Assembly (NCBI GenBank): GCA_945875845.1
Contig: CAMCMB010000002.1
Span: forward strand, 62,001 to 126,000
Length of the DNA stretch: 64,000 bases
Origin: Pirellula staleyi DSM 6068
GTDB taxonomy: Bacteria > Planctomycetota > Planctomycetia > Pirellulales > Pirellulaceae
Reading direction: 5' to 3'
Of the stretch, positions 52,582 to 62,419 are shown in pieces. Within the stretch, counting starts at the first letter, position 1. Every line of letters starts with the position of its first letter. The notes under the pieces are model-generated. The model was not told where the DNA came from and did not search any database. It saw only the letters and a list, made by a program, of their open reading frames with translations. The translations under genes were made by a program, and so were the position numbers.

Positions 52582-54345
52582 CTACTGAGGCAGGACGCTA
52601 ATCTCAAGTTCAGCCATCGTTTTATAGACCTTGAGAATATCCAAGTACGGGTTCGGGTTTGTGAAATTCGACTCAAGCACCTTGATTCGATCGAGGGAAG
52701 TTGGAAATGGTTTGTCGCTTGAATCGCAGGGTACCCAGCGTTCGCCGTCGTGGAATTCGATCCAAGCATGAAACTTCATTTCAGGCTCTACCGTGTTGCG
52801 GTTAAAAATCATTCCGAGAGCAATTCGTGCTGGAATATCCATTGCCTTACATACGGATGCGAAAAGGAGAGCGTGTTCGACGCAGTCGGCTTGTTTGCTT
52901 CTTGTGGTTTCCTGCACAGTACCGATTCGATTATCGAAGTCCTTGAGTTCAATTCGCTTGTGCAACTCTTCGCTACAAAATTTCATTTTTTCAAAAACAG
53001 ACAATTTGCCATCTTCGAGCTTTGGTTCGGATGCCTCCACTGCTCTAGCGAGCTTTTGGATAATGGGGCTTTTGAATGGGATGAACGCGGTATCGGCTTC
53101 CAAATTGAAATTGGGGAGCGGTTCAACTGCCACACCAATCATTTCTATCGGATTCAATCCTACCTGAAAAACAGTTAGGTCCACGGTACTTGCGTTTTGG
53201 GAGGTTAAGCGTTGACTGGTTCGATACGAAAAGAGCTTAAACGGATCTTCGTTCCTGTTTCGGATGCGATACGTGCGGGAAACGGGGTCGGTGTCTTGGC
53301 TTATCAGTCGATCCACTTGACCAGATAATTGGATCGTCTTGGATGGAATCGTGCGCAGGTCAAAGATAGAAGAGAGAATTTGGGCATCCACCGGCTCGGT
53401 TCGAAACGAACGAATATTTGCGGACTGCATATACGATTTATAGCCCTCGCCTCTTTCGTCTACCCATAACAGGGCCTGCATCCCATCGTCGCCAGAGGTG
53501 CCTATGTTGCTAACTTCCAAAAGTTCACGAGAGCCACCGAACATGGTCGGCGTTTTAAAATAATTGTCGGCTGCCTTTAATTTCCCCTCGACAACTTTGC
53601 CTAAAATCGGGTCAAAATACTTAAGCTTGCGAGTTTCCTTTGGTACGAGCGGTCGACGCAACATGGACTGATCGACGGCAAATGGACCTCGGTATTCCGG
53701 CTTCCATTCGATGATCATTTGGGGAGTTGCTTGACCATTGTTCATGACGTTCAAGGTCAACTTGCCTTCCCTGCTGTTGACAGTGCCTTCGAAAGTCTGC
53801 TTGTTGTCGCCGATCTCAAGCAATCCGTCGATTTTGCGTAATGCTCCGGTTTCGGTTTCAGTGGTATGGACCTTCAATCGTTGGACCAATAGCTCACCCT
53901 TGAGCGAAACGGTTGTTCGACTCTCGGCTTCGATCTCAATTCCTGAGCTTTTGGAAACACTTACTTTTCGGTGCAGGTATCCAATTGGGTTGTTGCCAAT
54001 ATACTGCACCTCCCAGTTCTCTCGTGGCAATTGATCTGCGGAGATCCAAGGCTTGGTCACATCATCGACAAATGACGATGGCTGGAAATCGGCCCGCTTA
54101 TCGGCCCTTGTTTGATCCGCATCCAACTTGGTCGAAGTTCTTTCCCCGGCAGCCGACGTGTTTTCTGGTACAGAACGGGTAGGCGGGTCGTCTGGCTCCA
54201 CCGGTTCAAGTTTCGGTACAACGCCCAGTTCTTGCAGGATTTCCTCCGTTCTCTTGTCAGAGGGTTCTGGTGCTCCCCTATCGCAGCCAGGCACACAAGT
54301 CAGTAACAAGAAAAGAAGCGAAAGTGGAATGAGTGTCGATGGCAT
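52582..54345 (-). CDS. Transglutaminase-like lipoprotein
   Basis: About 587 residues. A lipoprotein signal (SLLFLLLTCVPGC) precedes a Glu/Pro-rich linker and a beta-rich middle domain. The C-terminal transglutaminase-like domain has the catalytic Cys in KQADCVEHALLFASVCKA, His in FHAWIEFHDGERWVP, and Asp in the following CDSSDKPF. It may act as a cysteine protease or cross-linking enzyme on envelope proteins. ATG 54345 gives the lipoprotein start; the longer frame to 54462 adds 39 residues without a signal. It is the first gene of a minus-strand cluster. Confidence 0.88.
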   Translation of the reverse strand: MPSTLIPLSLLFLLLTCVPGCDRGAPEPSDKRTEEILQELGVVPKLEPVEPDDPPTRSVPENTSAAGERTSTKLDADQTRADKRADFQPSSFVDDVTKPWISADQLPRENWEVQYIGNNPIGYLHRKVSVSKSSGIEIEAESRTTVSLKGELLVQRLKVHTTETETGALRKIDGLLEIGDNKQTFEGTVNSREGKLTLNVMNNGQATPQMIIEWKPEYRGPFAVDQSMLRRPLVPKETRKLKYFDPILGKVVEGKLKAADNYFKTPTMFGGSRELLEVSNIGTSGDDGMQALLWVDERGEGYKSYMQSANIRSFRTEPVDAQILSSIFDLRTIPSKTIQLSGQVDRLISQDTDPVSRTYRIRNRNEDPFKLFSYRTSQRLTSQNASTVDLTVFQVGLNPIEMIGVAVEPLPNFNLEADTAFIPFKSPIIQKLARAVEASEPKLEDGKLSVFEKMKFCSEELHKRIELKDFDNRIGTVQETTRSKQADCVEHALLFASVCKAMDIPARIALGMIFNRNTVEPEMKFHAWIEFHDGERWVPCDSSDKPFPTSLDRIKVLESNFTNPNPYLDILKVYKTMAELEISVLPQ

Positions 54346-54607
54346 TGTCGTAACATTTTTCGATGAGAGATTGCGTTGGACCACGTCCCATTTTAACCGC
54401 AAATTCGCGGGGCTCGATCGGCTGCATCGAGAGTTTTCAGGTTGTGACGATTGTACTAGCAAAAATTCGATTGGAAAAATGGCGAAATTGGGATGTTAGG
54501 TGGCATGGTGACCTACTCTTGCGTGTTCTTCAGCGGATCTGAGGCAACGCAAACAACCTATCTTACTAGTCGCTCCCATTTACCCTAGAAAAGCACGAGC
54601 TATTCCA

Positions 54608-55342
54608 ATGGGCAACGCTCCCGGATTCCAAACCAGCACAACCGCTTTAGCAACAGACGCAAACTCACGCTCCAATCCGACCTCTAGCTTTCAAAGGCTT
54701 AACAACGAGGAACTTGAAGCGCACATGGGTGTGTTCCGGTACGGCGCGTTTGATCTCACCGATGCAGTGCGTCCTTCGTACGATCTTCAAGTCGTTCCAC
54801 GACAAGGATTTCGTCACGATTCGTACACGGATCCAAAAAACAATTCGCAAGTTCCAGTCATCATGGCAGCCGCTTCGAAAGAACGGCTATTCGAGCTATT
54901 CATGGATCTCGTCGATTGCCTCGGCAATGAGGTAGATGTCGTCCTCGAAACCAGCCATTACGGAGAATCCGGTGAACACGAAGATCTTTACCGCGAGCAC
55001 ATTGATGTACCGGTGCTCAAGAGCATTTTTTACGACTTCGAAGACCTGATTCTCAACGACGGCTGTACGGGAATCGCCGTCCTCAACCCTCGTAAGCAAC
55101 AGGAAGTGCAATTTGATGAGCACAAAATGTTGATCTGCTACGGCTCCCCACTTGAAGCGTTTGAGCGTGTACTCATCAAACACGATGTCTATCCGGACGA
55201 ACAAATTCGATTCATCACCGAAGCCGAACACGTGCACAGCAGCACCGACACATTTGTACGCGAGTTTCCACGTCTTCGTTCCCAACTTGGGATCGACGTA
55301 GGTTGTTCGATGGACGATGACGGAATGTCATTTGAGTGCTAA
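54608..55342 (+). CDS. Conserved-type hypothetical protein
   Basis: A 244-residue soluble protein with an Asn/Ser-rich N-terminus and a globular core. The core has several acidic blocks (ETSHYGESGEHEDLYREHID, YDFEDLILNDGCTGIAVLNP) and an even alpha/beta pattern. No known motif is recognised. It starts at ATG 54608, and the HD gene follows 23 bp later on the same strand, suggesting an operon. Function unknown. Confidence 0.75.
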   Translation: MGNAPGFQTSTTALATDANSRSNPTSSFQRLNNEELEAHMGVFRYGAFDLTDAVRPSYDLQVVPRQGFRHDSYTDPKNNSQVPVIMAAASKERLFELFMDLVDCLGNEVDVVLETSHYGESGEHEDLYREHIDVPVLKSIFYDFEDLILNDGCTGIAVLNPRKQQEVQFDEHKMLICYGSPLEAFERVLIKHDVYPDEQIRFITEAEHVHSSTDTFVREFPRLRSQLGIDVGCSMDDDGMSFEC

Positions 55343-55365
55343 CTCAGCAATCGAGGCAAGTCCAA

Positions 55366-56055
55366 ATGGATCAGTGGAAACGCGAATGGCAATCGCAGAT
55401 CGAACCGTGGGTAAGCGGTCAAATGAGCTTGGCGGACTCAGGCCACGGGATCGATCACGTTCGTCGAGTCGTCGAGAACGCAATTCGGATCGGAGTCGCA
55501 GAAAACGCTGACCATGAGGTCTATCTTCCCGCCGCTTGGTTGCATGATTGCGTCATCGTTCCCAAGAATTCACCTGATCGCAATATGGCTTCCTGGATCT
55601 CGGCAACAAGCGCTGAGGGTTTTCTAACGTCCATCGGATACCCAGAAAAACTTCGTGTATCCATTGCGGCATGCATTCGATCGCACAGCTTTTCTGCGAA
55701 TATTCCATGCGATAGCATCGAATCCAAAGTCGTCCAGGATGCGGATCGACTAGAAGCAGTCGGAGCGATCGGACTGGCCCGTTGTTTCATGACCGGAGGT
55801 TCGATGAGACAACGCCTGTATCATCCGGACCAGCCTTTTCCGATCGATCGACTCCCCAACGATTCCGAACAATCCGTCGACCATTTCTTTGCCAAATTGC
55901 TCGGACTCCACAAGACCATGCAGACTCCGACGGGACGGGAAGAAGCGAGGCGTCGCACTCAATTCCTTGTCGATTTCCTTCGACAATTATGCTGTGAAAT
56001 TGGCTGGTCTCGGATCGAGCTTGACCGCGCGATCGATCAAGCCATTGGGGGCTAG
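55366..56055 (+). CDS. HD-domain phosphohydrolase
   Basis: A 229-residue protein with the metal-binding HD pattern: HGIDHVRRV, AWLHDCVI, RSHSFSAN, then VVQDADRLEAVGAIGLARCF. This is the small HD-superfamily hydrolase layout, likely acting on nucleotides or phosphoesters. ATG 55366 (MDQWKREW) is chosen over ATG 55336 because the latter overlaps the preceding gene by 7 bp without a ribosome binding site. Substrate unknown. Confidence 0.88.
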   Translation: MDQWKREWQSQIEPWVSGQMSLADSGHGIDHVRRVVENAIRIGVAENADHEVYLPAAWLHDCVIVPKNSPDRNMASWISATSAEGFLTSIGYPEKLRVSIAACIRSHSFSANIPCDSIESKVVQDADRLEAVGAIGLARCFMTGGSMRQRLYHPDQPFPIDRLPNDSEQSVDHFFAKLLGLHKTMQTPTGREEARRRTQFLVDFLRQLCCEIGWSRIELDRAIDQAIGG

Positions 56056-57779
56056 CGGTTCAACAAATGGATCGCATGCCCAACCGACTCAACGAACCGA
56101 CTGACCTCTTCTGGTGTATTATACAAGTAGAAACTAGCGCGGCACGTGACCGACACTCCCAATCGAGAGTGCAATGGCATCGCGCAGTGATGCCCAACTC
56201 GAATCGCGATTCCTCGATTATCGAGTACCCGAGCAATCTCCTCTCCATGAATGCCATCCACCGAGAACGAAATCACTCCACTCTTGTTCTCCAATGCCGG
56301 CGAGTACAACCGAACTCGGTCTAGCTTCGCAAGCCCTGCCATCGCTTGCCCTACCAAAAGCCGCTCGTGCTCCATCAAACGATCGTGGCCAATCGCTTCC
56401 AAGTATTCGATTGCGGGCTTTATCGAAATAATCTCTGCGATCGGAGGCGTTCCCGCCTCGAATTTATGCGGTAGGTCTGCAGGCGAATAACCGTCGAACG
56501 TGACCGACTTAATCATGCTGCCTCCCCCTTGCCACGGCGGCATGGATTCAAGCAAGGAGCGTTTTCCGTAACATACGCCCACGCCTGTGGAAGCCAACAT
56601 CTTATGACCACTAAACACGACGAAATCGGCATCCCACTCGCGAACATCGATCGATCCGTGCGGCGTCGCTTGAGCGGCGTCCACGACGACGGTTGCACCG
56701 AAGGAACGGGCCGCTGCCACAATTTGCTTTATGGGATTGACCGTTCCCAGAACGTTGGAAACGGCTGTCATCGCAACCAACTTGGTTTTGTTCGAAAGCA
56801 TGGACTCGAATCGCTCGAAATCCAGCGTGTAGTCGGCTCGCAGTGGCACCCATCGAATCGCACATCCTTTGCGTTGGCACAATTGCTGCCAGGGCACGAT
56901 GTTCGAGTGATGCTCCATCTCGGACAGCAATATTTCATCGCCACTTTTCAGGTTTGCATCTCCCCAGGCGTTCGCGATCAAGTTGATCGATGCAGTCGCC
57001 CCAGCGGTAAAAATGATTTCTTCGCATTTCGAAGCATGGATAAAACGGCGGACTGCTTCGCGGCTCGCTTCTAGCTTTTCCGTGGTCGCAACAGCCCACT
57101 CGTGCCCGGAACGATGGACGTTGGCAAAGTGCTCGGAGAAGACATCTGAGATGGAATCCATTACGGATTGTGGTCGCTGCGATGAAGCAGCGTTATCCAA
57201 GTAAGCGATCGATACCCCCGACGCATTCTGGATTTTCAATATGGGAAAGTCCGCTCGAATCGATTCGATTCGCAGAAGCAACGGACCTAAGTCTTGCGAA
57301 CGGTCTCGCTGCAAACCCCTCGTTGACAAGAAGTGCGGATCCGACGCCAATTGCTTGGACTCTGCATATTGGCGAATTTCGCGAATCATTGAGTGCAAAC
57401 CATTGCTTCTCAGTGGGGACAAAAAAGACTTCAAATGCAGTTTTTCGAGAAAGGACTCGATGGGAAATGCAGAGATGACCTCCGGTTCCTTTCCCGAGTA
57501 GATAGACAGTAAAAGCGCCACGAGTCCTCGCACCATCGGAGCATCGCTCGAGGCCAGGAAATGAAATTGCTTACCATCCCAGTGGGGAACGATCCAAACC
57601 ATGCTTTGACAACCAACCACACGAAACTCCTCGGTGCAGAATTTGTCTGGAAAGGCTGGTAAGGTCTGCCCGAGCTCAATCAAAAACTGGATTCGCTCGT
57701 CTGCCGTATCCAATTCGCTAAACTCGTCTTGAAGCTCAGACAGATCGGCATATGTTACATGGGATTCCATGCAATTCAT
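56052..57779 (-). CDS. sufS: SufE-SufS fusion: sulfur acceptor joined to cysteine desulfurase
   Basis: About 575 residues. Residues 1-130 resemble SufE, with the acceptor cysteine in VVGCQSMVWI. The rest is SufS: PLP lysine in FSGHKMLASTGVG, His in EMEHHSNIVPW, and the catalytic loop RVGHHCAMPLH with the persulfide cysteine. Fusion lets sulfur pass from desulfurase to acceptor within one chain. ATG 57779 follows aagaaag; a triple ATG upstream at 57821 overlaps a hairpin (57816-57834) and is less likely. It is the last gene of the suf operon. Confidence 0.94.
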   Translation of the reverse strand: MNCMESHVTYADLSELQDEFSELDTADERIQFLIELGQTLPAFPDKFCTEEFRVVGCQSMVWIVPHWDGKQFHFLASSDAPMVRGLVALLLSIYSGKEPEVISAFPIESFLEKLHLKSFLSPLRSNGLHSMIREIRQYAESKQLASDPHFLSTRGLQRDRSQDLGPLLLRIESIRADFPILKIQNASGVSIAYLDNAASSQRPQSVMDSISDVFSEHFANVHRSGHEWAVATTEKLEASREAVRRFIHASKCEEIIFTAGATASINLIANAWGDANLKSGDEILLSEMEHHSNIVPWQQLCQRKGCAIRWVPLRADYTLDFERFESMLSNKTKLVAMTAVSNVLGTVNPIKQIVAAARSFGATVVVDAAQATPHGSIDVREWDADFVVFSGHKMLASTGVGVCYGKRSLLESMPPWQGGGSMIKSVTFDGYSPADLPHKFEAGTPPIAEIISIKPAIEYLEAIGHDRLMEHERLLVGQAMAGLAKLDRVRLYSPALENKSGVISFSVDGIHGEEIARVLDNRGIAIRVGHHCAMPLHSRLGVSVTCRASFYLYNTPEEVSRFVESVGHAIHLLNR

Positions 57780-57815
57780 ACTTTCTTGTACAAATGATTG
57801 GGGGCAATAAGCCAT

Positions 57816-57834
57816 CATCACGCGAAGCGTGATG
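57816..57834. repeat. Short perfect hairpin before the sufE-sufS gene
   Basis: catcacgc-gaa-gcgtgatg, an 8-bp stem with a 3-base loop. It may serve in mRNA processing or attenuation between sufT-like and sufE-sufS genes. Confidence 0.5.
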
Positions 57835-57856
57835 GGTACCTTGATCCGTCGGAAAA

Positions 57857-57926
57857 CTAGTAGGATAGGCTATCAGGCTATCAGGCTATCAGGCAGAAAA
57901 TGACAGGCTAGAAGCCTATCCCACTA
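57857..57926. repeat. Inverted repeat with inner 8-bp tandem array
   Basis: ctagtaggataggct (57857-57871) and agcctatcccactag (57912-57926) pair over 14 of 15 positions. Between them aggctatc is repeated head to tail 3.5 times (57867-57894). It lies between the sufT-like gene and the sufE-sufS gene and could form a strong mRNA hairpin. Confidence 0.75.
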
Positions 57927-58241
57927 GAAAATGCCTAATTGATCTCGCGCGTCTTCCGTCATGCAATCTTGTGTCCACGGGGGATCCATCACGACTTTGA
58001 TGTCCACCGCACCGACGCCATCGAGCGATTCGATAACTTGTCTACTGTTAGCAACCAATTGCGGACCGGCAGGGCACATCGGACTGGTCAACGTCATTTC
58101 GACATTGATGTTTTGCTTGTCATCTTCGCCAGGAAGGATGTCAACAACATAGATTAAACCTAAGTCGACGATGTTGACAAACAACTCAGGATCGATCACT
58201 AGTTTCAATTGATCGCGAACTTGGTCTTCGGAAATAGGCAT
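57924..58241 (-). CDS. SufT-like metal-sulfur cluster assembly factor (MIP18/DUF59)
   Basis: A 105-residue protein. Motifs VIDPELFVNIVDLGLIYVVD and MTLTSPMCPAGPQL are those of the DUF59/MIP18 family, which helps mature Fe-S proteins. The start is ATG 58241 (MPISEDQV); a longer frame to 58292 has no conserved leader. It sits between the Rieske gene and the sufE-sufS gene in the suf operon. Confidence 0.92.
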   Translation of the reverse strand: MPISEDQVRDQLKLVIDPELFVNIVDLGLIYVVDILPGEDDKQNINVEMTLTSPMCPAGPQLVANSRQVIESLDGVGAVDIKVVMDPPWTQDCMTEDARDQLGIF

Positions 58242-58310
58242 TTTGCAATGGATTGGATTGAGGCAGTGAAAAGGAACATCCCAGGTGAGCAAGTCACCTA
58301 CCGTACTAAA

Positions 58311-58643
58311 CTATACCGCATCGCGAAGCCGCACATACACCTCATCACCACGAACATCGACTTCGTGAGACAAAGTTGGTTCGGTCGCAGGCATGCACAT
58401 GGCCTCACCGGTTCGAACATCAAACTTGGCTCCATGCCTTGGACAGACCAAGCAGTTACCATCCATTTCGCCGTCCCCCAGCGTTCCACCGTCGTGAGTG
58501 CATAGATCCTCAAGGCAAAAAACTTGAGCGTTGAGGAGTACAACCACAACAAACCGATCGTCAATCTCGACCGTGTTCGGTTGATTTGGTCGGAGGTCGC
58601 TAAGCTTGCAGGCGAGCTGAAATTCTTTTATTTGTGAAGCCAT
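58311..58643 (-). CDS. Rieske-type [2Fe-2S] ferredoxin
   Basis: A 110-residue protein with the Rieske cluster ligands CTHDGGTLGDG and CPRHGAKFD (Cys-x-His and Cys-x2-His). No membrane segment is seen, so it is a soluble ferredoxin of the dioxygenase type. In suf operons such proteins may supply electrons for cluster assembly. It lies directly after sufD. Confidence 0.94.
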   Translation of the reverse strand: MASQIKEFQLACKLSDLRPNQPNTVEIDDRFVVVVLLNAQVFCLEDLCTHDGGTLGDGEMDGNCLVCPRHGAKFDVRTGEAMCMPATEPTLSHEVDVRGDEVYVRLRDAV

Positions 58644-58663
58644 TGTCGTTAGGAAAAAACTTT

Positions 58664-59986
58664 CTATTCGTATTGGCGAACTTGCCGAGCGATTGCAACA
58701 CCTAGAGCTTCTCGCACGCTTTCGATGGTAACGCGGTCAAAGATTTGCTGGAAGAATCCCGTTACGATCAAACGCACAGCCTCGACTCTCGTGAATCCTC
58801 GCGACTGCGCGTAAAAAATCAACTCTTCGTCCACGCGTCCGCTGGTGCTACCATGAGTGCAGCGCACGTCATCTGCTTTGATTTCAAGACCAGGGATGGA
58901 GTCAGCTCTAGCGTTGTCGCTTAACAGCAAATTGTCATTGCGTTGGTATCCGTCGGTCTTGTCCGCCCCGACATCCACCTTGATCATTCCCCGCCAAACG
59001 GTTCGGGATCGATCTTGCAACACCGCTTTGTAGAGGAAGTCACTCGTGCAATGAGGCGCCGAATGCTGTTGAATCGTATTGTAAGTAAGATGTTGTTTAT
59101 CCCGCGTAAACATGACTCCATTGACGTGACTGCTAGCGCCAGGTCCAACAAGCGCAACTTGTTGGTCCACTTGGGCAAACCGCGATCCCATGGCAGCAAT
59201 CGTCCATTGGAGATTCGCATCTTGACCAACGCGTGCACGCTTGTGAGCGAAATGCCAAGCGCCGCATCCCCAGTCTTGCAGACCTACAAATCGCAGGTTG
59301 GAACGGGCATTTAAGACAAGTTCCAAACCGCCACAATGGAATCCGCCAGCATCATCGCTCGGGCTGCTCGATTCAAAGAGGATGGTGGTTTCTGCACCCT
59401 CCTCTAAGACGACGAGCATGTGCGTCAAGTCAACCTTTCCGTCGCCCATGGCCGCGTGAATATGAAGCGGTTTGTCTACCACCACATTTTTTGGTACGTA
59501 AAGAAAATAGCCATCCGTCCACATGGCTGCTTGCAAAGCCGCGAACCGGTCGACATGGATATCGATCTGTGAATGAAGATGCTTTTTCACCAGTTCCGAG
59601 TGTTCTCGTGCGCAACGACTCAAGGAACCAAAGATAACTCCTTGTGCTGCATACTTCGGATCGAGTGACTCCAAAGTGACCAAGCCATTCTCGGACCGCA
59701 ACGAACCGCCAACATCAACCCCTTGCAGGAGCCGAACAGGTGCATTCTCAACCGATTGCGTCTCCGTTTCGTCGATGGGTTGGTATCGATCCAGCTTGAA
59801 ACCACGTAGATCGGAACGCATCCAATTTTCATCGCGAGGATTGGGCCACCCCATCGATTCGAATGCCGACCAGGCATCTTTTCGTGCTTGCGTGATCCAG
59901 ACCGGGTCAATGCGTCTGTCCAGCATTTGGTCGAAACCAGCTTGATTGAAACCTGCAAGGTCATTGCGAGAAATTGTCGTTGACAT
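58664..59986 (-). CDS. sufD: Fe-S cluster assembly scaffold component SufD
   Basis: A 440-residue member of the SufB/SufD beta-helix family. Typical blocks include YFLYVPKNVVVDKPLHIH, VVLEEGAETTILFESSS and DDVRCTHGSTSGRVDEELIFYAQSRG, with the C-terminal SREALGVAIA-like end. SufD forms the SufBC2D complex. It follows sufB by 4 bp. Confidence 0.95.
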   Translation of the reverse strand: MSTTISRNDLAGFNQAGFDQMLDRRIDPVWITQARKDAWSAFESMGWPNPRDENWMRSDLRGFKLDRYQPIDETETQSVENAPVRLLQGVDVGGSLRSENGLVTLESLDPKYAAQGVIFGSLSRCAREHSELVKKHLHSQIDIHVDRFAALQAAMWTDGYFLYVPKNVVVDKPLHIHAAMGDGKVDLTHMLVVLEEGAETTILFESSSPSDDAGGFHCGGLELVLNARSNLRFVGLQDWGCGAWHFAHKRARVGQDANLQWTIAAMGSRFAQVDQQVALVGPGASSHVNGVMFTRDKQHLTYNTIQQHSAPHCTSDFLYKAVLQDRSRTVWRGMIKVDVGADKTDGYQRNDNLLLSDNARADSIPGLEIKADDVRCTHGSTSGRVDEELIFYAQSRGFTRVEAVRLIVTGFFQQIFDRVTIESVREALGVAIARQVRQYE

Positions 59987-59990
59987 ACGC

Positions 59991-61397
59991 TTAACCCACC
60001 GACCCTTCCATTTGCAACTGAATCAAGCGATTCATTTCTACTGCGTACTCCATCGGTAATTCCTTGACGAGTGGCTCAATGAAACCATTGACGATCATGG
60101 TGCTGGCCTCAGCATTCGAAAGGCCCCGGCTCATTAGGTAGAACATTTGTTCTTCTCCGATGCGCGAGACGCTGGCTTCGTGCCCGACGCTAACATCTTG
60201 TTCCAAGATCTCAATGTAGGGATAGGTATCGCTTCGACTTTTGGAATCCAGGATCAACGCATCGCAAACCACATTGCACTTCGATTTCTTGGCGCCCTTC
60301 TCGACTTTGACCAAGCCGCGATAGCTGCTGCGCCCGCCACCTTTAGAAATGGATTTGCTAATGATTTGACCGGTCGTGTGAGGAGCACAGTGAACGAGTT
60401 TGGCACCCGCATCTTGATGTTGACCTTTCGAAGCGAAGGCGATGGACAAAATCTCACCCCTAGCGCCTGGCTCGAGCATGTATACAGCTGGATACTTCAT
60501 TGTCAGCTTACTGCCGAGATTGCCGTCCACCCATTCCATGGTGGCATCTGCGTAAGCAACTGCCCGTTTCGTCACAAGATTGTAAATGTTGTTTGCCCAG
60601 TTCTGGATGGTCGTATAACGGCATCGGCTACCCCGTTTGCAAATGATTTCGACCACTGCCGAATGAAGCGATTCAGACGTATACATCGGAGCAGTGCAGC
60701 CCTCGACATAATGCACTGATGCACCTTCGTCGACGATGATCAAAGTTCGTTCGAATTGCCCCATATTTTCTGCGTTGATGCGAAAATAGGCTTGAAGAGG
60801 GAATTCGATTTTGACTCCCTTTGGCACGTAAATGAACGAACCGCCAGACCAGACGGCCGAGTTGAGAGCTGCAAACTTGTTGTCCGTCGACGGAATGATC
60901 GTACCGAAGTACTCGCGAACCAGGTCAGGATAGTCTCGGATGGCCGAGTCTGTGTCGGTGAAGATCACGCCTTGGTCGGCAAGATCTTGCTTGAGCGATC
61001 CGTAAACCACTTCGCTCTCGAATTGAGCTTTCACACCCGAAAGGAATTTCTTTTCCGCTTCCGGAATCCCAAGCTTGTCAAAAGTGTCCTTGATTTCTTG
61101 GGGAACTTCGTCCCAAGTTTTCCCCTGCTTATCCGTGGGCTTAAGGTAGTAATAAATGTCTTGGAAATTGATATCGATGGCTCCGCCCCAGCTCGGCATC
61201 GGCTTGGAATTGAAGATCTCCAACGCCTTGAGGCGATAGGTCCGCATCCACTCCGGTTCATTCTTCATTTCGGAAATCTGGTTCACGATCTCCGCATCGA
61301 CCCCTTTGCGAGCCTTGAAAAACGCTTTGCTTTCGGTGCGGAAATCATACTTGTTGATTTCACCAATCGACTCCGACGATGCGATATCTGTAGACAT
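59991..61397 (-). CDS. sufB: Fe-S cluster assembly scaffold SufB
   Basis: A 468-residue scaffold protein. Signature segments are [50 protein letters not shown], and [22 protein letters not shown]. The conserved cysteines and the glutamate of the scaffold site are present. ATG 61397 is preferred; the frame extends 10 codons upstream. It lies between sufC and sufD. Confidence 0.96.
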   Translation of the reverse strand: MSTDIASSESIGEINKYDFRTESKAFFKARKGVDAEIVNQISEMKNEPEWMRTYRLKALEIFNSKPMPSWGGAIDINFQDIYYYLKPTDKQGKTWDEVPQEIKDTFDKLGIPEAEKKFLSGVKAQFESEVVYGSLKQDLADQGVIFTDTDSAIRDYPDLVREYFGTIIPSTDNKFAALNSAVWSGGSFIYVPKGVKIEFPLQAYFRINAENMGQFERTLIIVDEGASVHYVEGCTAPMYTSESLHSAVVEIICKRGSRCRYTTIQNWANNIYNLVTKRAVAYADATMEWVDGNLGSKLTMKYPAVYMLEPGARGEILSIAFASKGQHQDAGAKLVHCAPHTTGQIISKSISKGGGRSSYRGLVKVEKGAKKSKCNVVCDALILDSKSRSDTYPYIEILEQDVSVGHEASVSRIGEEQMFYLMSRGLSNAEASTMIVNGFIEPLVKELPMEYAVEMNRLIQLQMEGSVG

Positions 61398-61497
61398 GGG
61401 ATTATTTCTATGGTTGGTAGGCCGCAATGGATTGCGGCATTTTTTGAGACGGTTTTTTGAGACAGTTGGTTCTGACGTTTGAATCTAGCCAGATCGT

Positions 61498-62319
61498 TTA
61501 GACTACGACAGCTTCCTCTTTCGCAAGCATTTCTTGGTTTGCAGCTTCCGCGTCTGGATAGGTCTTGCGAATCCGTTCGTAACCATGGTCATGTAATTCG
61601 CGGGCAAGTTCGGCACCGCCCGTTTCGACGATTCGACCACCCAGCATCACGTGAGTGAACTGCGGTGGATTGTGCTCCAGGAGCTTGTCGTGGTGAGTGA
61701 TGATCAGGAGCCCCATTTTGTCGCGACCGATTTCTGCGATCGAGGCGCTCGCAAGCTTGACCGCGTCGGCGTCGAGCCCGCTATCGGTTTCATCGAGGAT
61801 CGAAAATTTTGGCGACAGCATCGCCATCGTGAGGATCTCAGCCCGTTTCATTTCGCCACCGGAGAAACCGTCGTTGACGTAACGGCGAGCAAACTCCGTA
61901 TCGATTTTGAGCTGGGACATCTTCGCCTTAAGTTCTTTGCGAAAGTCTCGCATCGGAATTAAGTCCTCGCCTTCCTTGCGGTCCGGTCGTCGCACATTGG
62001 TCGCTGCATGTCGCAAAAAGTCTGCGGTCTTTACTCCCGGAATGGCCACTGGCCTCTGAAAGGCCATAAAGATTCCGGCGCGTGCACGTTGGTCGGCTTC
62101 CCAGGCGGTAATGTCCTCACCATCAAGAGTGATGGTCCCTTCCGTGATCACGTAGTTGGGATGTCCCGCGATCGCCAATCCAAGGGTGCTTTTTCCGGAG
62201 CCGTTCGGCCCCATCATCGCATGGGTTTCGCCAAACTTCATTTCTAAATTGACGCCACGTAAGATTGCTTTCCCATCGACAGCGACATGCAAATTTTCAA
62301 TTCGAAGAATATGGGACAT
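61498..62319 (-). CDS. sufC: Fe-S cluster assembly ATPase SufC
   Basis: A 273-residue ABC-type ATPase. Walker A GPNGSGKSTLG, Q-loop FMAFQRPVAIPG, signature FSGGEMKRAEIL, Walker B FSILDETDSGLDADAV and switch ITHHDK are all intact. SufC powers the SufBCD scaffold. It is separated by about 100 bp from sufR, where three 8-bp repeats lie. Confidence 0.97.
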   Translation of the reverse strand: MSHILRIENLHVAVDGKAILRGVNLEMKFGETHAMMGPNGSGKSTLGLAIAGHPNYVITEGTITLDGEDITAWEADQRARAGIFMAFQRPVAIPGVKTADFLRHAATNVRRPDRKEGEDLIPMRDFRKELKAKMSQLKIDTEFARRYVNDGFSGGEMKRAEILTMAMLSPKFSILDETDSGLDADAVKLASASIAEIGRDKMGLLIITHHDKLLEHNPPQFTHVMLGGRIVETGGAELARELHDHGYERIRKTYPDAEAANQEMLAKEEAVVV

Positions 62320-62354
62320 CAGTATTTTTGATCCAAAAGTCAGTTTGAAAAAGA

Positions 62355-62378
62355 AGGTTAATAGGTTAAAAGGTTAAT
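62355..62378. repeat. Three 8-bp tandem repeats between sufR and sufC
   Basis: aggttaat, aggttaaa and aggttaat follow each other with exact 8-bp spacing (AGGTTAA at 62355, 62363 and 62371). The site lies 36 bp upstream of the sufC start, so it could be a regulator site, possibly for SufR, or a simple microsatellite. Confidence 0.6.
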
Positions 62379-62419
62379 GGATAGGATTGCAATGGTTTTC
62401 AGCGAATAGATCCTGGACT

